21,899 nt of DNA from CAYSLA01 sp964431685 (GTDB lineage Bacteria; Armatimonadota; UBA5829). Shown piece by piece: positions 21,782 to 21,899 of this stretch. The first letter of the stretch is position 1, and the number at the start of each line of letters is the position of its first letter. The notes below the pieces were generated by a model, which was not told where the DNA came from, ran no database searches, and worked only from the letters and a program-made list of their open reading frames with translations. The DNA lies in assembly GCA_964431685.1 (NCBI GenBank), contig CAYSLA010000048.1, forward strand, positions 1 through 21,899, in the 5' to 3' direction. The position numbers and the translations under genes are program-made.

Positions 21782-21899
21782 CAGTATGCTTCGCGGACGC
21801 TTGTAGCGAAGCGTGGTCGCGAGTCCAGTATGCTTCGCGGACGTTTGTCCCGAAGCGCGGTCGCCAGTCCAGTATGCTTCGCGGACGCTTGTCCCGAAG
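21782..21899. repeat. 44-bp hairpin-forming tandem repeat, array truncated by window edge
   Basis: Three units begin at 21782, 21826 and 21870 with an exact 44-bp period; the third is cut after 30 bases. Units share CAGTATGCTTCGCGGACG and differ at about five sites. Each unit folds: CTTCGC/GCGAAG in the first, CTTCG with GGAC/GTCC and CGAAG in the others. Unlike CRISPR, the whole unit is conserved and there are no unique spacers. It resembles intergenic palindromic (REP-like) repeats. Confidence 0.85.

Noticed and set aside
21782..21899. CRISPR array
   Set aside because: The full 44-bp unit is conserved with no unique spacers, and no cas gene is present.

Overview
This window reads as bacterial chromosomal DNA of moderate GC content, probably one complete metagenome contig: both ends fall inside repeated DNA. 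The best taxonomic clue is a prepilin relic at 9579-9833. Its body (AAILFPVFAKARERAR, then KQIGLAINMYAQDYDD) is the style that abounds in Armatimonadota genomes. Paired carbohydrate-active enzymes, fused GntR/LacI-type regulators and LamG-repeat secreted proteins fit that group. The assignment is tentative.

Layout, left to right; every gene except a typA fragment lies on the minus strand. (1) 1-1297: 5' part of a secreted LamG-repeat protein, preceded by a candidate 41-codon ORF, a structured leader and a strong promoter. (2) 1648-2757: GntR-DNA-binding/LacI-ligand-binding regulator. (3) 3009-5436: purA followed by an M29 aminopeptidase. (4) 5681-9833: a GH116-family glycosidase downstream of a second GntR/LacI regulator broken by two in-frame stops, and a prepilin gene broken by a stop in its leader. 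(5) 10028-12523: GH38 alpha-mannosidase with its own promoter. (6) 12627-15145: lsrF-like aldolase, ribulose-phosphate 3-epimerase and a RhaE-like short-chain dehydrogenase, which look like a sugar-phosphate catabolic operon. (7) 15361-16863: APC amino-acid permease. (8) 17034-17612: plus-strand promoter, leader ORF, intrinsic terminator and only the N-terminal third of a typA/bipA GTPase domain, cut at a junction. (9) 17741-21678: proS, mgtC-like, comEA-like and a PrsA-like lipoprotein gene, all minus strand. (10) 21782-21899: 44-bp hairpin-forming tandem repeats running off the window.

Functionally the middle of the window is about glycan and sugar use: the glycosidases would release hexoses, the regulators look like sugar-responsive repressors, and the aldolase/epimerase/dehydrogenase set would process sugar phosphates and an aldehyde product. 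Housekeeping genes (purA, proS, truncated typA) are interspersed. I found no rRNA, tRNA, CRISPR array, transposase or defence cassette. The most notable points are the truncated typA with an attenuator-like leader, the run of nonsense-broken genes at 8.4-9.8 kb, the lsrF-rpe-SDR operon, and the noncanonical active-site residues in the GH116 and PurA proteins.
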